Source of the DNA: Polaromonas sp. C04
GTDB taxonomy: Bacteria; Pseudomonadota; Gammaproteobacteria; Burkholderiales; Burkholderiaceae_C
DNA length: 64,000 nucleotides
Assembly (NCBI RefSeq): GCF_002002705.1
Contig: NZ_MUNS01000041.1
Coordinates: 485,545 to 549,544 of the forward strand
Direction of reading: 5' to 3'
A model generated the notes under the pieces. That model made no database searches. It was not told the origin of the DNA and was given only the letters and a program-made list of their open reading frames with translations. The position numbers and the translations under genes were made by a program. The first letter of the stretch is position 1, and each line of letters starts with the position of its first letter. This document shows positions 50,683 to 60,349 of this stretch, piece by piece.

Positions 50683-52176
50683 TCAACCCAGTTGCACCGG
50701 GACAAAAATCTTGTCGTCACCGCGCTGGATCAACAGGGCAACCGACTTGCCCGATTTGGCCAGCGCCGATCGCACCTGCTCGACACTCTTGACGGGCGTG
50801 CCATTGACCGCCAGCAGCACGTCGCCGGACTGAATGCCCGCCATGGCGGCCGGGCCGCTGGCGTCTTCGATCAGAACGCCGTGGTCAACACCGGCTTGCT
50901 GCTTTTCATCGCCTTGCAGGGGCCGCAGTGCCAGACCGATCTTGCCGTGGTCGGCCGCATTGGCGCTGCTGGCCACCGTCGCAGTTTTTTCGTTGGCATC
51001 GCCGAGCTTGGCCGTGACCGTGGTCGCGCTGCCATTGCGCCAGATCCCGAGCTTGACCGTGTCGCCGGGGGTATCCATGCTGATGATGGGGGGCAGGTCG
51101 CCGGACGACACGATGGGCTGGCCATTCACGCTCTGGATCACGTCGCCCGATTGCAGGCCTGCCTTGTCGGCCGGGCTGCCTTTTTCCACGCTGGAGACCA
51201 GCGCACCTTCGGGCGTGGCAAGCTTGAAGGAGTTTGCCAGCGTCTGGTTGACGTCCTGCACAGAGACCCCTAGCCGGGCATGCTCGACCTTGCCGGCGGT
51301 CGCCAGTTTTTGCTCAATCTTGAGTGCCGTGTCGATCGGAATGGCAAACGACAGCCCTTCGAAACCTCCGGTCTGGCTGTAGATTTGCGAGTTGATGCCA
51401 ATCACCTGGCCGCGCGTGTTGAACAGCGGGCCGCCCGAATTGCCGGGATTGACGGCCACGTCGGTCTGGATGAACGGAACGGCGCTGTCGCCGGGCAGCG
51501 AGCGGCCCTTGGCGCTTACCACCCCGGCGGTCACCGAGTTTTCAAAGCCGAACGGCGAGCCAATGGCCAGCACCCACTCGCCCACCCGCAGATCGGCGGA
51601 ACTGCCCAGCGCCACCACGGGCAGGTTCCTGGCGTCGATCTTGAGCACCGCCACGTCGGTCTTCGGGTCCGCCCCCAGCACCTTGGCGCGGAACTCGCGG
51701 TGATCGGTGAGCTTGACAATCACTTCCTTCGCGTTGCGCACCACGTGCGCATTGGTCAGGATGATGCCGTTCGGATTGATGATGAAGCCCGAACCCTGGG
51801 CCCGCGAGGGAACTTCGCGCGGCACCCCCTGGCCATCCTGCCCCTGCTGGAAGCGGCGGAAGAATTCAAAGAAAGGGTCGTTGCCAAACGGATCGTCCTG
51901 CCCGTTGCGCCCGGCCATGGGCAGCTCATTGGACGTCTTGGTCAGGCCGGTCACGGTGATGTTGACCACCGCCGGGCCGTAGCGCTGGGTGATTTGCGCA
52001 AAGTCCGGCAAAGCCGTCGGGGTGCTGGTCGATGTGGACAGGCTGGCTGCGACCACCGGCGCCGGCGCCGCATGGGCGTGCTCGGCATGAAAGGCTGTCA
52101 CACCGGCGCCACCAATGACGCCGGCGGCGAGCAGTGCGATCACCAGGCGGGTGCTTTTGAGGGATACGGTTTTCAT
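50683..52176 (-). CDS. DegP/DegQ (Do-type) periplasmic serine protease
   Basis: 497 residues. Signal peptide/helix (LVIALLAAGVIGGAGVTAF), trypsin-like domain with the triad His in LTNAHVV, Asp in KTDVAVLKID and Ser in NPGNSGGPLFN, then two PDZ domains (KAGLQSGDVIQSVNGQPIVS and MAGIQSGDVLLAVNGTPVKS). It degrades or refolds misfolded envelope proteins. A CTTAGG-N5-CTTAAA box 57 bases upstream matches the box before the QseBC-like operon, suggesting shared control. Confidence 0.93.
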   Translation of the reverse strand: MKTVSLKSTRLVIALLAAGVIGGAGVTAFHAEHAHAAPAPVVAASLSTSTSTPTALPDFAQITQRYGPAVVNITVTGLTKTSNELPMAGRNGQDDPFGNDPFFEFFRRFQQGQDGQGVPREVPSRAQGSGFIINPNGIILTNAHVVRNAKEVIVKLTDHREFRAKVLGADPKTDVAVLKIDARNLPVVALGSSADLRVGEWVLAIGSPFGFENSVTAGVVSAKGRSLPGDSAVPFIQTDVAVNPGNSGGPLFNTRGQVIGINSQIYSQTGGFEGLSFAIPIDTALKIEQKLATAGKVEHARLGVSVQDVNQTLANSFKLATPEGALVSSVEKGSPADKAGLQSGDVIQSVNGQPIVSSGDLPPIISMDTPGDTVKLGIWRNGSATTVTAKLGDANEKTATVASSANAADHGKIGLALRPLQGDEKQQAGVDHGVLIEDASGPAAMAGIQSGDVLLAVNGTPVKSVEQVRSALAKSGKSVALLIQRGDDKIFVPVQLG

Positions 52177-52232
52177 GGGCTGGGCTCCTGTAGGTTGAAT
52201 CGATATCGATGATCCAACTATGGGCAGGCCCG

Positions 52233-52249
52233 CTTAGGTGAAACTTAAA
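52233..52249 (-). promoter_or_regulatory. PmrA/QseB-type box upstream of the DegP/Q gene
   Basis: CTTAGG-TGAAA-CTTAAA: two half-sites with an 11-base period, as in PmrA/QseB boxes (YTTAAK-N5-YTTAAK). It lies 57-73 bases before the protease start. A second instance stands upstream of the response-regulator gene. Confidence 0.6.
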
Positions 52250-52272
52250 GGGACGCGGCGGCGCAGGCGGCG

Positions 52273-53652
52273 TCAGATCTGGAAGCCCAGCCAGCGCACC
52301 AGACCCTCCAGGATGTCGCGCCACAGCGATGCGGCGCGCGCTACATAGCGGCGCGCGCCGCGGAAGTTGGCGGCGATCCAGTGGTCGACGGCCGCGATGT
52401 CTTCGGCCGCATAAAAAGCCACCATCAACTCGAAGTTCAGGAACAGGCTGCGCGCGTCCAGGTTGAGCGAGCCGCACAAGGCCAGCGTGTCGTCCACCAC
52501 AATTGCCTTGGCATGCGTCATGCCGGCCGTGAGTCGCACCTGCGCACCGGCAGTCGCGAGATCGCGCAAGGCGCGCTGGCGCGCAATATCGGCCAGCCGG
52601 TGGTTGGAGCGGGCCGGCACGATCAGTTCCACCCGCACACCGCGCTGGGCGGCCAGGCGCAGGGCAGTCAGCAGGTTGTCGTCCGGCACGAAGTAGGGCG
52701 TCACCGCCACCACCCGCTGGCGCGCCCGGTAGATCGCGGTCAGCAGTAGCGCGTGGACCGTGTCCTCGGCCTGGTCCGGGCCGCTGGGCACCATCTGGGC
52801 CAGATGCTGGCCCGGGCCGGGCGCTGGCCCGGCCGGCTCCGGTGCGGTTTTCTGGCGACTGTTTTCCTGTGGGCCGCTGGTGTGGCGCCAATGCGATTCA
52901 AACAGGTCCAGCGCCTCGCCCACCAGCGGACCGTGCACGGTGAAACTCAAATCGATCCACGGCGGCGTGCGACCATCGCCCATGAAGTATTCCGCCGCCA
53001 GGTTGCGCCCGCCGCTCCATAGCTGCTTCCCGTCGGCAATGGCCAGTTTGCGGTGGTTGCGCAGGTTTACGCGCCCGCGCATCGGGTTGTGCAGCAGGGG
53101 CATGAACCAGCGCACCTCCACGCCGGCCGCGCGCAGCCGTTCGATCTGCCGGCGCGAGGTGCGCAGGCTGCCCACCGCATCGAGCAGCAGGCGCACGCGC
53201 ACGCCGGCGCCGGCCCGCTCCTGCAGCAGTCGCACGACACACTGGCCCACCTCGTCGTTGGCGAGAACATAGGTGCAGATGTCCAGCTGGCTTTGGGCGC
53301 TACCGATCACGGCCACCAGTTCGTTCCACGCCGCCTGGCCATCGGCATGGAAGCGCACGGCCCGCTGGGGCTGGGGCGCGGCCAGGCCCATGCCTTGCAG
53401 TGTGGCGATGGCCGCGGCCCGCGGTGTGTCGTCATACCCCTGCGTCACGGCGCCGGGATGGCGTGGCGGCCGCACAAACTTGCGCGATCCGAAGAAAAGA
53501 TAGAACGGCAGGCCGATGTACGGCAGCAGGGCGATCAGCAGCACCCACGCAATGGCGGCCGACGGATGGCGGCGCTGCCCGCCGACGTGGGTGTTGATCG
53601 CATAAATCAACAGGCAGATCAGGACGAAGACAAAGTGACCGAGGACTAGCAA
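52273..53652 (-). CDS. Cardiolipin synthase-like phospholipase D family protein
   Basis: 459 residues. Two N-terminal membrane helices (FVFVLICLLIYAIN and AIAWVLLIALLPYIGLPFYL) precede two PLD catalytic motifs: NLRNHRKLAIADGKQLWSGG and GMTHAKAIVVDDTLALCGSL, each H-x-K-x4-D. This is the ClsA layout: condensation of two phosphatidylglycerols to cardiolipin in the inner membrane. It sits between the protease and the sensor kinase genes, all on the minus strand. Confidence 0.9.
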   Translation of the reverse strand: MLVLGHFVFVLICLLIYAINTHVGGQRRHPSAAIAWVLLIALLPYIGLPFYLFFGSRKFVRPPRHPGAVTQGYDDTPRAAAIATLQGMGLAAPQPQRAVRFHADGQAAWNELVAVIGSAQSQLDICTYVLANDEVGQCVVRLLQERAGAGVRVRLLLDAVGSLRTSRRQIERLRAAGVEVRWFMPLLHNPMRGRVNLRNHRKLAIADGKQLWSGGRNLAAEYFMGDGRTPPWIDLSFTVHGPLVGEALDLFESHWRHTSGPQENSRQKTAPEPAGPAPGPGQHLAQMVPSGPDQAEDTVHALLLTAIYRARQRVVAVTPYFVPDDNLLTALRLAAQRGVRVELIVPARSNHRLADIARQRALRDLATAGAQVRLTAGMTHAKAIVVDDTLALCGSLNLDARSLFLNFELMVAFYAAEDIAAVDHWIAANFRGARRYVARAASLWRDILEGLVRWLGFQI

Positions 53653-53696
53653 GGTAGGGCGCGGTGAGGGAGGTGCCGCATCCTAACGCAGCGAAG

Positions 53697-53763
53697 GGCT
53701 GTCCCGAGCAAGTTCGGCCCCTGAGGGGGCAGCGCAGTACGCGAAGCGACAAGCGTGGGGGCC
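53697..53763. repeat. GC-rich interspersed repeat beside the sensor kinase stop
   Basis: Blocks GTCCCGAGCAAGTTCGGCCC, TGAGGGGGCAGCGCAGTACG and CGAAGCGACAAGCGTGGGGG in the same order as the copies at 14196-14358 and 30009-30078. It ends directly at the kinase stop codon and otherwise fills the gap before the phospholipase gene. Confidence 0.75.
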
Positions 53764-55107
53764 CTAACTCGGTGCAGGCGCCGCGTCCGCCAGCGGGAAG
53801 CGCACCTCGACCAGCAGACCTCCGAGGCGTTCAGACCGATCGAGCCTGATCGTCGCACCGTGGCGATCCGCGATGGTCTTGACGATGGCCAGCCCCAGTC
53901 CGCTGCCGCTGGCCCCCGCGTCACTGGCGGCGCGAAAGAAGCGGTCGAACACGCGCGTGCGGTCAGGCGGGGCTATGCCCGGCCCGCTGTCCTCCACCAC
54001 CAGCACGGCGTGCGCGCCCACGATGCGCAGCGCGACATCGACCCGGCCCGGCGGCGGCGTGTACTTGAGCGCGTTGTCGAGCAGGTTGCGCAGCAGGATG
54101 CGCAGGGCGTCAAGCTGGCCGTGCACCCAGGCGGGTTCGGTGTCCCCCACGCCCAGATCGATGTGGCGAACCTGGGCCTGCGGCAACACGTCGGCCACGG
54201 CGAATTGCACCGCATCCTGCAGATTCAGGCGCTCGCCGGCAGCCGGGTGCCCCGGACCGGCTTCTTCGCGGGCCAGCGCAAGGAGCTGCTCGACCAGCCG
54301 GATCGCGCGGTCGATGCCCTGGTTCAGGCGCGCCACGGATACTTCGCGTGCGGCCTCGTCGCCGCTGCGGCGCAGCGCCTGGGCCTGCAGCTTGAGGGCC
54401 GTGAGCGGCGAGCGCAGTTCATGCGCCGCATTCGCCACGAACTGGGTCTGCGCGTCGAACGCCGTGCGCACACGGCCCAGCAGCAGGTTGAGCTCATCGA
54501 CCAGCGGACGCACTTCTTCGGGCAGGCCCTCGCCCGGCAGGGGCGACAGGTCACCGGCGCTGCGGCTGGCCACCTGGCGGCGCGTGCGCTCCACCGGTGC
54601 CAGCGAACGGCTGATCACCCACCACACCACCAGCATGAGCAGCGGCGCCATCAGCGCGATGGGCAGCACCGCGTGCGCGGCCAGGGCGCGCGCGCGCGCC
54701 AGCCGGGCGCTCATGTTCTGCGCGATCTGCACGGTTTGCAGCGGCGTCTGCACGGAATACACGCGGTAGCTGGTGCCGCCCACGGTCACGTCGGAAAACC
54801 CGAGCACGGCCTGCGGCGGCAGCGCCCTGGGGGCCGAGCGGAAGATCTGGGCGCCGTCCGGGCCCCAGATCTGGACGTAGAAGTCGAAATCGCCCGGTGC
54901 GTCACTGTCGGGCGCAGGCGGCCCGAGCGGGATGCCGCCGCGCAGCGAACGCGCCATCTGCTGCAGGTGGTAGTCGAACATGTCGTCGGCCTGCTGCAGT
55001 GCGCCGCGATATGCCGAAACCCCCTGCACCACAGAGGCCAGCAAGATCGCCAGCAGTAAAAAAAACAGCAGGCGTTTGCGCAAAGAGTGTGTGGCAGGGG
55101 GATTCAT
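53764..55107 (-). CDS. Sensor histidine kinase, QseC/PmrB type
   Basis: 447 residues. Two membrane helices (LLFFLLLAILLASVVQGVSA and VLPIALMAPLLMLVVWWVIS) enclose a periplasmic domain of about 120 residues. HAMP follows, then the dimerisation motif NAAHELRSPLTALKLQ with the phosphorylated histidine, and N, G1 and G2 boxes (LLDNALKYTPPP, VEDSGPGIAP, GSGLGLAIVK). The start at 55107 overlaps the response-regulator stop by 4 bases, so the two genes are translationally coupled. Periplasmic sensing fits an envelope-stress or cationic-peptide signal, but the ligand is unknown. Confidence 0.9.
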   Translation of the reverse strand: MNPPATHSLRKRLLFFLLLAILLASVVQGVSAYRGALQQADDMFDYHLQQMARSLRGGIPLGPPAPDSDAPGDFDFYVQIWGPDGAQIFRSAPRALPPQAVLGFSDVTVGGTSYRVYSVQTPLQTVQIAQNMSARLARARALAAHAVLPIALMAPLLMLVVWWVISRSLAPVERTRRQVASRSAGDLSPLPGEGLPEEVRPLVDELNLLLGRVRTAFDAQTQFVANAAHELRSPLTALKLQAQALRRSGDEAAREVSVARLNQGIDRAIRLVEQLLALAREEAGPGHPAAGERLNLQDAVQFAVADVLPQAQVRHIDLGVGDTEPAWVHGQLDALRILLRNLLDNALKYTPPPGRVDVALRIVGAHAVLVVEDSGPGIAPPDRTRVFDRFFRAASDAGASGSGLGLAIVKTIADRHGATIRLDRSERLGGLLVEVRFPLADAAPAPS

Positions 55108-55763
55108 TGCCGCGGCACCAGGTAGCCCAGGCCGCGCACCGTCTGGATCAGCTCGCTGCCCAGTTTCTTGCGCAGGCCATGGATGTAGACCTCCACGGCA
55201 TTGCTGCTGATGTCGTCCTTCCAGCTGTAGAGTTTTTCTTCCAGCTGGGTGCGCGACAGCACCATGCCGGGGCGCGCCAGCAGGGGCTCGAGCACGGCCC
55301 ACTCGCGCGCCGACAGGTTCACCGCCTCGCCGTTGACGCTGGCCTCGCGCGTGGCAGGGTTCAGGCTCACGCCCTTGTGCTCGAACGCCGGCTCGCCGCG
55401 CCCGGCGCTGCGCCGCAGCAGCGCGCGGATGCGCGCCAGCAGCTCGTCCGTGTCGTAGGGTTTGACCACGTAGTCGTCGGCGCCGGCGTCCAGGCCGGCG
55501 ACGCGGTCACCCACGGCATCGCGCGCGGTGGCAATCAGCACCGGCACGGTCTCGTGGCGAGCGCGCAGGGCCCGCAGCACCTCGATGCCGTCGCGCCGGG
55601 GCAGGCCCAGGTCCAGCAGCACGAGGTCGTATTTCTGCGTGGCCAGCGCCGTATCGGCCATGGCGCCGTCCCTGACCCAATCCACGGCGTAGTGCTCGGA
55701 GCGCAACAGGTCCAGCACGGCCTCGCCGATCATGGTGTCGTCCTCGACCAGCAGCAATCGCAT
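55104..55763 (-). CDS. OmpR family response regulator, QseB/PmrA type
   Basis: 219 residues. Receiver domain with Asp51 (DLVLLDLGLP), conserved acidic pair VEDD at 6-9 and lysine in VKPYDTDEL. A winged-helix DNA-binding domain ends AVEVYIHGLRKKLGSELIQT followed by VRGLGYLVPRQ. It is the first gene of the operon with the kinase. Its own promoter region has a CTTAGG-N5-CTTAAG box 42 bases upstream, typical of autoregulation in the PmrA/QseB group. Confidence 0.92.
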   Translation of the reverse strand: MRLLLVEDDTMIGEAVLDLLRSEHYAVDWVRDGAMADTALATQKYDLVLLDLGLPRRDGIEVLRALRARHETVPVLIATARDAVGDRVAGLDAGADDYVVKPYDTDELLARIRALLRRSAGRGEPAFEHKGVSLNPATREASVNGEAVNLSAREWAVLEPLLARPGMVLSRTQLEEKLYSWKDDISSNAVEVYIHGLRKKLGSELIQTVRGLGYLVPRQ

Positions 55764-55804
55764 CTTTTCGGTCCTCGGGTTGAAAAGATTATGGGTCGCC
55801 GCGG

Positions 55805-55821
55805 CTTAGGCGAGGCTTAAG
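55805..55821 (-). promoter_or_regulatory. PmrA/QseB-type box upstream of the two-component operon
   Basis: CTTAGG-CGAGG-CTTAAG with an 11-base period, 42-58 bases before the response-regulator start. The same arrangement is found upstream of the DegP/Q protease at 52233-52249. Confidence 0.65.
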
Positions 55822-55870
55822 GTCGCAGCTGGCCGCGCACCCGGGGCCGTGCTGCCGGTGCCCGGCCGCT

Positions 55871-57286
55871 TCAGGCCAGTCGCGTCCGATGCCGCACGAT
55901 CTGCGCACGCACTTGCGCGGGGGCGGTGCCGCCGAGGACGTTACGGGCACCCAGCGAGCCACGCAGGCTGAGCACGTCGTACACGTCTTTCCCGATCTTC
56001 GGGTTGAACTGCTGGAGCACGTCCAGCGGTAATTCGGACAAGTCCACCTTGTGGGCGATCGCCGCCTTCACCGCGTGTGCCACAGCTTCGTGCGCATCGC
56101 GGAACGGCAGGCCTTTCTTGACCATGTAGTCGGCCAGATCGGTCGCGGTGGCGTAGCCCTTGAGCGCGGCGCGCTCCATGGCCTGCGGCTTGACCGTGAT
56201 GCCGCCCACCATTTCGGCAAAGATGCGCAGTGTGTCCTTCAAGGTGTCCACCGTATCGAACAACGGCTCCTTGTCTTCCTGGTTGTCCTTGTTGTAGGCC
56301 AGCGGCTGGCCTTTCATGAGCGTGATCAGACCCATCAGATGGCCGACCACGCGGCCGGTCTTGCCGCGCGCCAGTTCGGGCACGTCGGGATTCTTCTTCT
56401 GCGGCATGATCGACGAGCCGGTGCAAAAACGGTCGGCGATGTCGATGAAACCAAAACTCTGGCTCATCCACAGCACCAGTTCTTCGCTGAGGCGGCTGAT
56501 GTGGATCATCGCGAGCGCGGCGGCCGCGCTGAATTCAATTGCGAAATCGCGGTCGCTCACGGCATCCAGGCTGTTCTGGCAGACGCAGGCGTGGCCCTGC
56601 TCATCGACCATGCCCAGGGTTCTGGCGACGCGTTCGCGGTCCAGCGGGTAGCTGGTGCCGGCCAGCGCGGCGGCGCCGAGCGGCAGGCGATTCACGCGCC
56701 GGCGCACGTCTGCCATGCGCTCGGCATCGCGGCTGAACATTTCCACATAGGCCAGCATGTGATGGCCGAAGCTCACGGGCTGCGCCACCTGCAGGTGCGT
56801 GAAGCCGGGCAGGATGACCTCGACGTTCTTCTCGGCAATGTCCAGCAATGCTTTTTGCAGGCTGGTCAGCAGGCCGCCAATCAGGTCGATCTCGCCGCGC
56901 AGCCACAGGCGCACGTCGGTGGCGACCTGGTCGTTGCGGCTGCGCCCGGTGTGCAGGCGCTTGCCGGCATCGCCCACCAGCTGGGTCAGGCGCGCCTCGA
57001 TGTTGAGGTGCACATCTTCCAGTTCGAGCTTCCATTCAAAGGCACCGGACTCGATCTCCGTCGATACCTGCGCCAGACCCTGCTGAATGGCCGCATGGTC
57101 GGCGGCGCCGATGATGCCCTGCGCGGCCAGCATCTCGGCATGCGCCAGCGAGCCGGCGATGTCGGCCTGCCACAGCCGCTTGTCGAAAAACACGCTGGCG
57201 GTATAGCGCTGGACCAACTCGCTCATGGGTTCCGAGAACAGAGCCGACCACGCTTCGGATTTTTTATCGAGTTGGTTTTGGGACAT
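55871..57286 (-). CDS. argH: Argininosuccinate lyase
   Basis: 471 residues from the ATG at 57284-57286 ([20 protein letters not shown]). [19 protein letters not shown] and the superfamily signature [20 protein letters not shown] (about residue 290) with the catalytic serine loop are intact. It splits argininosuccinate into arginine and fumarate. It is divergent from the AlgZ-like kinase, the same arrangement as argH beside algZ-algR in Pseudomonas. Confidence 0.95.
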   Translation of the reverse strand: MSQNQLDKKSEAWSALFSEPMSELVQRYTASVFFDKRLWQADIAGSLAHAEMLAAQGIIGAADHAAIQQGLAQVSTEIESGAFEWKLELEDVHLNIEARLTQLVGDAGKRLHTGRSRNDQVATDVRLWLRGEIDLIGGLLTSLQKALLDIAEKNVEVILPGFTHLQVAQPVSFGHHMLAYVEMFSRDAERMADVRRRVNRLPLGAAALAGTSYPLDRERVARTLGMVDEQGHACVCQNSLDAVSDRDFAIEFSAAAALAMIHISRLSEELVLWMSQSFGFIDIADRFCTGSSIMPQKKNPDVPELARGKTGRVVGHLMGLITLMKGQPLAYNKDNQEDKEPLFDTVDTLKDTLRIFAEMVGGITVKPQAMERAALKGYATATDLADYMVKKGLPFRDAHEAVAHAVKAAIAHKVDLSELPLDVLQQFNPKIGKDVYDVLSLRGSLGARNVLGGTAPAQVRAQIVRHRTRLA

Positions 57287-57307
57287 GTGGGGCAATAATG
57301 TTGGTGA

Positions 57308-58354
57308 ATGAAGGACTCCCAAATTTTATCGACCTTCTCGGAACTGTCGGCGCCGGCCGTCCTGGAGCTGCCGCTCCAGCCGCCGCCCAGGGTGCTGGTG
57401 TTCGACGCCTGCCATGTGGGTGTGATCTTGCGCGCGGTGCTGTTCATGGAGGCCGTGATCGCGGTTGGGGCGATGTTTGGGGTGCATACCTTCCTGGACT
57501 GGCTGGGTCGCCTGTCGCTGCTCACGGGCGGTGCGTTGCCGGCCACGCTGGCCTGGCTGATTGCCGCCTGCAGCCTCAAGAAGCCGCTGGCGCGCCTGCC
57601 GCGCGCGGGGCAGTACGTCGCCGGCGTCCTGCTTGGCGCGCTGGCGGGTCTGTACGGCTGTGGCCTGCTGGCGCTGGCGGGATTCACCGAATCGATGCCC
57701 TGGCTCGCCAGTGCGTTTTTGGGTGCCTTGCTGTCGGCCCTGCTGGTGGTCGCGCTGGTGCTGCGCGCCAAGGGCCGCACGCCGGCCGCCACCGCCGCGC
57801 GCCTGAGCGAGCTGCAGGCGCGCATCCGCCCGCATTTTTTATTCAACACGCTGAACAGCGCCATTGCGCTGGTGCGCGAAGACCCGGCGCGTGCCGAGAC
57901 CATGCTGGAAGATCTGAGCGACCTGTTTCGCCACGCGCTGGCCGACCAGGGCGAGTCCGTGACGCTGGCCGAAGAGATTGCGCTGGCCCGGCGCTATCTG
58001 GCGATCGAACAGGTGCGTTTTGGCGAACGGCTGCGCGTGGAGTGGGTGCTCGACGGGCAGGCGGACAACGCCAGGCTACCGCCGCTGCTATTGCAGCCGC
58101 TGGTGGAAAACGCCGTCAGGCACGGGGTCGAACCCAGTGCGACGGGCGCCCAGGTCAAGATCTCGACGCAGCGCCGCGGCAGCTCGGTCGTCATCAAGGT
58201 CACGAACACGGTGAGCGCCCCCGGCCGGCCCGGCCACGGCGTCGCGCTGGAAAATGTGCGTGACCGCCTGAGCCTGCTGCACGACGTGCAGGGGCAGTTC
58301 CAGACGGCGCTGAAAGACGGCGTGTTCCAGGCCCGGATCGAGGTGCCTGCATGA
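57308..58354 (+). CDS. LytS/AlgZ-like sensor histidine kinase
   Basis: 348 residues. Four hydrophobic helices (about residues 35-160) are followed by a HisKA_7TM-independent His_kinase domain: [20 protein letters not shown] with His176, then [13 protein letters not shown] and [17 protein letters not shown] (N box). The late G box is [17 protein letters not shown]. It pairs with the LytTR regulator 19 bases downstream. In pseudomonads AlgZ/AlgR controls surface attachment and alginate; the target here is unknown. Confidence 0.9.
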   Translation: MKDSQILSTFSELSAPAVLELPLQPPPRVLVFDACHVGVILRAVLFMEAVIAVGAMFGVHTFLDWLGRLSLLTGGALPATLAWLIAACSLKKPLARLPRAGQYVAGVLLGALAGLYGCGLLALAGFTESMPWLASAFLGALLSALLVVALVLRAKGRTPAATAARLSELQARIRPHFLFNTLNSAIALVREDPARAETMLEDLSDLFRHALADQGESVTLAEEIALARRYLAIEQVRFGERLRVEWVLDGQADNARLPPLLLQPLVENAVRHGVEPSATGAQVKISTQRRGSSVVIKVTNTVSAPGRPGHGVALENVRDRLSLLHDVQGQFQTALKDGVFQARIEVPA

Positions 58355-58373
58355 ATACCGGAAGGCCCCGCAC

Positions 58374-59126
58374 ATGATGATCCTCAACGTGCTGCTGGTG
58401 GACGACGAAGCGCTGGCGCGCTCGCGCCTGCGCACATTGCTGGGCGAGTGCACCTCGCCCCGGGCCATCCTCGGCGGCGAGGCGGCCAACGCGGTGCAGG
58501 CGGTGGCGCTGCTGCAGCGCCACGCGTTCGATGCGGCGCTGCTGGATATCAACATGCCAGGCACCGACGGCCTGGCCCTGGCGCAGACCCTGCGCAGTCT
58601 GCCGCAGCCGCCCGCCCTGGTGTTCGTCACGGCCCATGCCGAGCATGCCGTCACGGCGTTCGAGCTCGAGGCGGTCGACTACCTGACCAAGCCGGTGCGG
58701 CTCGAGCGGCTGCAGGCGGCGCTGCAAAAAGTAGAGCGTATTGTGACCGCCCGGGAAGGGGTTCAGCCCGATTTTGTGAAAGACTTTCTGATTATCCAGG
58801 ACCGCGGGCGGACCGAACGCGTGCCGCTCGCCGAGGTGGTGTACCTCAAGGCCGAGCTCAAGTACGTGACCGTGCGCACCGCCGCCCGCAGCTACGTCAT
58901 CGACGACAGCCTGAGCGAGCTCGAGGAGCGCCATGCCCCGCGGTTCCTGCGCATCCACCGCAACGCGCTGGTTGCTCGCCATGCGGTGCGGGCCCTGGAA
59001 AAGCACTTCGACCCCGAGGAGGGCGAAGGCTGGGCGGTGCGGCTCAATGGTGTTGACGAGGTGCTCGCGGTGTCGCGGCGGCAGTTGCCCGCGGTGCGGG
59101 ATACCATTGCGGGCGCGGAGGATTGA
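58374..59126 (+). CDS. LytTR-type response regulator (AlgR-like)
   Basis: 250 residues. Receiver domain with acidic pocket LLVDDE at 7-12, Asp58 in AALLDINMPGTDG, and lysine in YLTKPVRLERL. A C-terminal LytTR DNA-binding domain has VVYLKAELKYVTVRTAARSY and FLRIHRNALVARHAV. It is the cognate regulator of the preceding kinase. A second ATG one codon later is possible. Confidence 0.92.
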   Translation: MMILNVLLVDDEALARSRLRTLLGECTSPRAILGGEAANAVQAVALLQRHAFDAALLDINMPGTDGLALAQTLRSLPQPPALVFVTAHAEHAVTAFELEAVDYLTKPVRLERLQAALQKVERIVTAREGVQPDFVKDFLIIQDRGRTERVPLAEVVYLKAELKYVTVRTAARSYVIDDSLSELEERHAPRFLRIHRNALVARHAVRALEKHFDPEEGEGWAVRLNGVDEVLAVSRRQLPAVRDTIAGAED

Positions 59127-59155
59127 ACCGTGGCCCGAATTTCCAGGAAACACCC

Positions 59156-60337
59156 ATGACAGACCAGTCCTCAACGCCGGCTGCCGGCCCCCCGCCACTG
59201 ACCGAGACCGCTGTTCCGGCTCTAGACCCGCGCGTGCTGCTGCACATGCCGGTCGATGTGCGCAGCCTGTCGCTGGTGGTGCTGGCCCTGCTGGGCAGCC
59301 TGTTTGTGCTGCGCTGGGCCAGCGCCGTGTTCATTCCGCTGCTGCTCGGGGTGCTGTTCAGCTACGCGCTGTCGCCGGTGGTGGACTGGATGCAGCGCTG
59401 GCATATTCCGCGTGTGCTGGGTGCGGCGGTGCTGCTGGCCGCCCTCCTGGGAGGCGCTGGCTGGACCGTCTATTCACTCAGCGACGACGCCGCCTCGTTG
59501 ATCGAGTCGCTGCCGGTGGCGGCGCAAAAGCTGCGCCAGTCGGTGCGGGCGCGGCGCGGCGCGTCGGAAGGCGCCATTGCGACGGTGCAAAAGGCCGCGA
59601 CCCAGCTGGAGCAGGCGGCAGAAGACAGTGGCGCCGCCAAGCCGGCTGCCAGTCCGGGGGTGACGCGGGTGCAGGTCGAACGGCCCAGGTTCGACATCAA
59701 GGACTACCTGTGGAGCGGTACCGTCGGCCTGATCGGCCTGCTGGGTCAGATGCTGGTCGTGATGTTCATCACCTACTTTCTGGTCGCTTCCGGCGACGTT
59801 TTTCGCCGAAAACTGGTGAAGGTGGCCGGTCCGACCTTCAGCAAAAAGAAAATCACGTTGCAGGCGCTCGACGAAATCACCGGGCAGATCCAGCGCTACC
59901 TGCTGGTGCAACTGTTCACCAGTGCCCTGGTGGGCCTGGCCACGTGGCTCGCGTTCTGGTGGATGGGTCTGGAGCACGCCGCGGTGTGGGGCATTGTGGC
60001 GGCCGTCCTCAACCTCATCCCCTACATCGGCTCCATTGTCGTGGCAGGCGCATCGGCGATGGTCAGCTTTCTGCAGTTCGGCACGCTCGAGATGGCCGCG
60101 CTCGTGGCCCTGGTGTCGTTCGTGATCCACAGCATTGAAGGCTACGCGATCACGCCCTGGCTGACCAGTCGCGCCGCCAGCATGAATCCGGTGGCGATCT
60201 TCGTGGGGGTGCTGGCCTGGGGCTGGCTGTGGGGCGTGTGGGGGCTGCTGCTCGGCGTGCCCATTTTGATGGCCATCAAGGCGGTGTGCGACCGTGTCGA
60301 TGACCTCAAGTCGGTCGGTGAGTTTCTTGGTACCTGA
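59156..60337 (+). CDS. AI-2E family transporter (PerM/YdiK-like permease)
   Basis: 393 residues from ATG 59156 with AGGAAA site. The fold is of the AI-2 exporter family: early helices (SLSLVVLALLGSLFVLRWAS, AVFIPLLLGVLFSYALSPVV), a long soluble segment, then FITYFLVASGDVFRRKLVKV, NLIPYIGSIVVAG and WGLLLGVPILMAIKAV. Members export diverse small molecules or ions; autoinducer-2 transport is not implied. It is 29 bases after the AlgR-like gene, possibly cotranscribed. Confidence 0.88.
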   Translation: MTDQSSTPAAGPPPLTETAVPALDPRVLLHMPVDVRSLSLVVLALLGSLFVLRWASAVFIPLLLGVLFSYALSPVVDWMQRWHIPRVLGAAVLLAALLGGAGWTVYSLSDDAASLIESLPVAAQKLRQSVRARRGASEGAIATVQKAATQLEQAAEDSGAAKPAASPGVTRVQVERPRFDIKDYLWSGTVGLIGLLGQMLVVMFITYFLVASGDVFRRKLVKVAGPTFSKKKITLQALDEITGQIQRYLLVQLFTSALVGLATWLAFWWMGLEHAAVWGIVAAVLNLIPYIGSIVVAGASAMVSFLQFGTLEMAALVALVSFVIHSIEGYAITPWLTSRAASMNPVAIFVGVLAWGWLWGVWGLLLGVPILMAIKAVCDRVDDLKSVGEFLGT

Positions 60338-60349
60338 ACGCAGGCCCGG

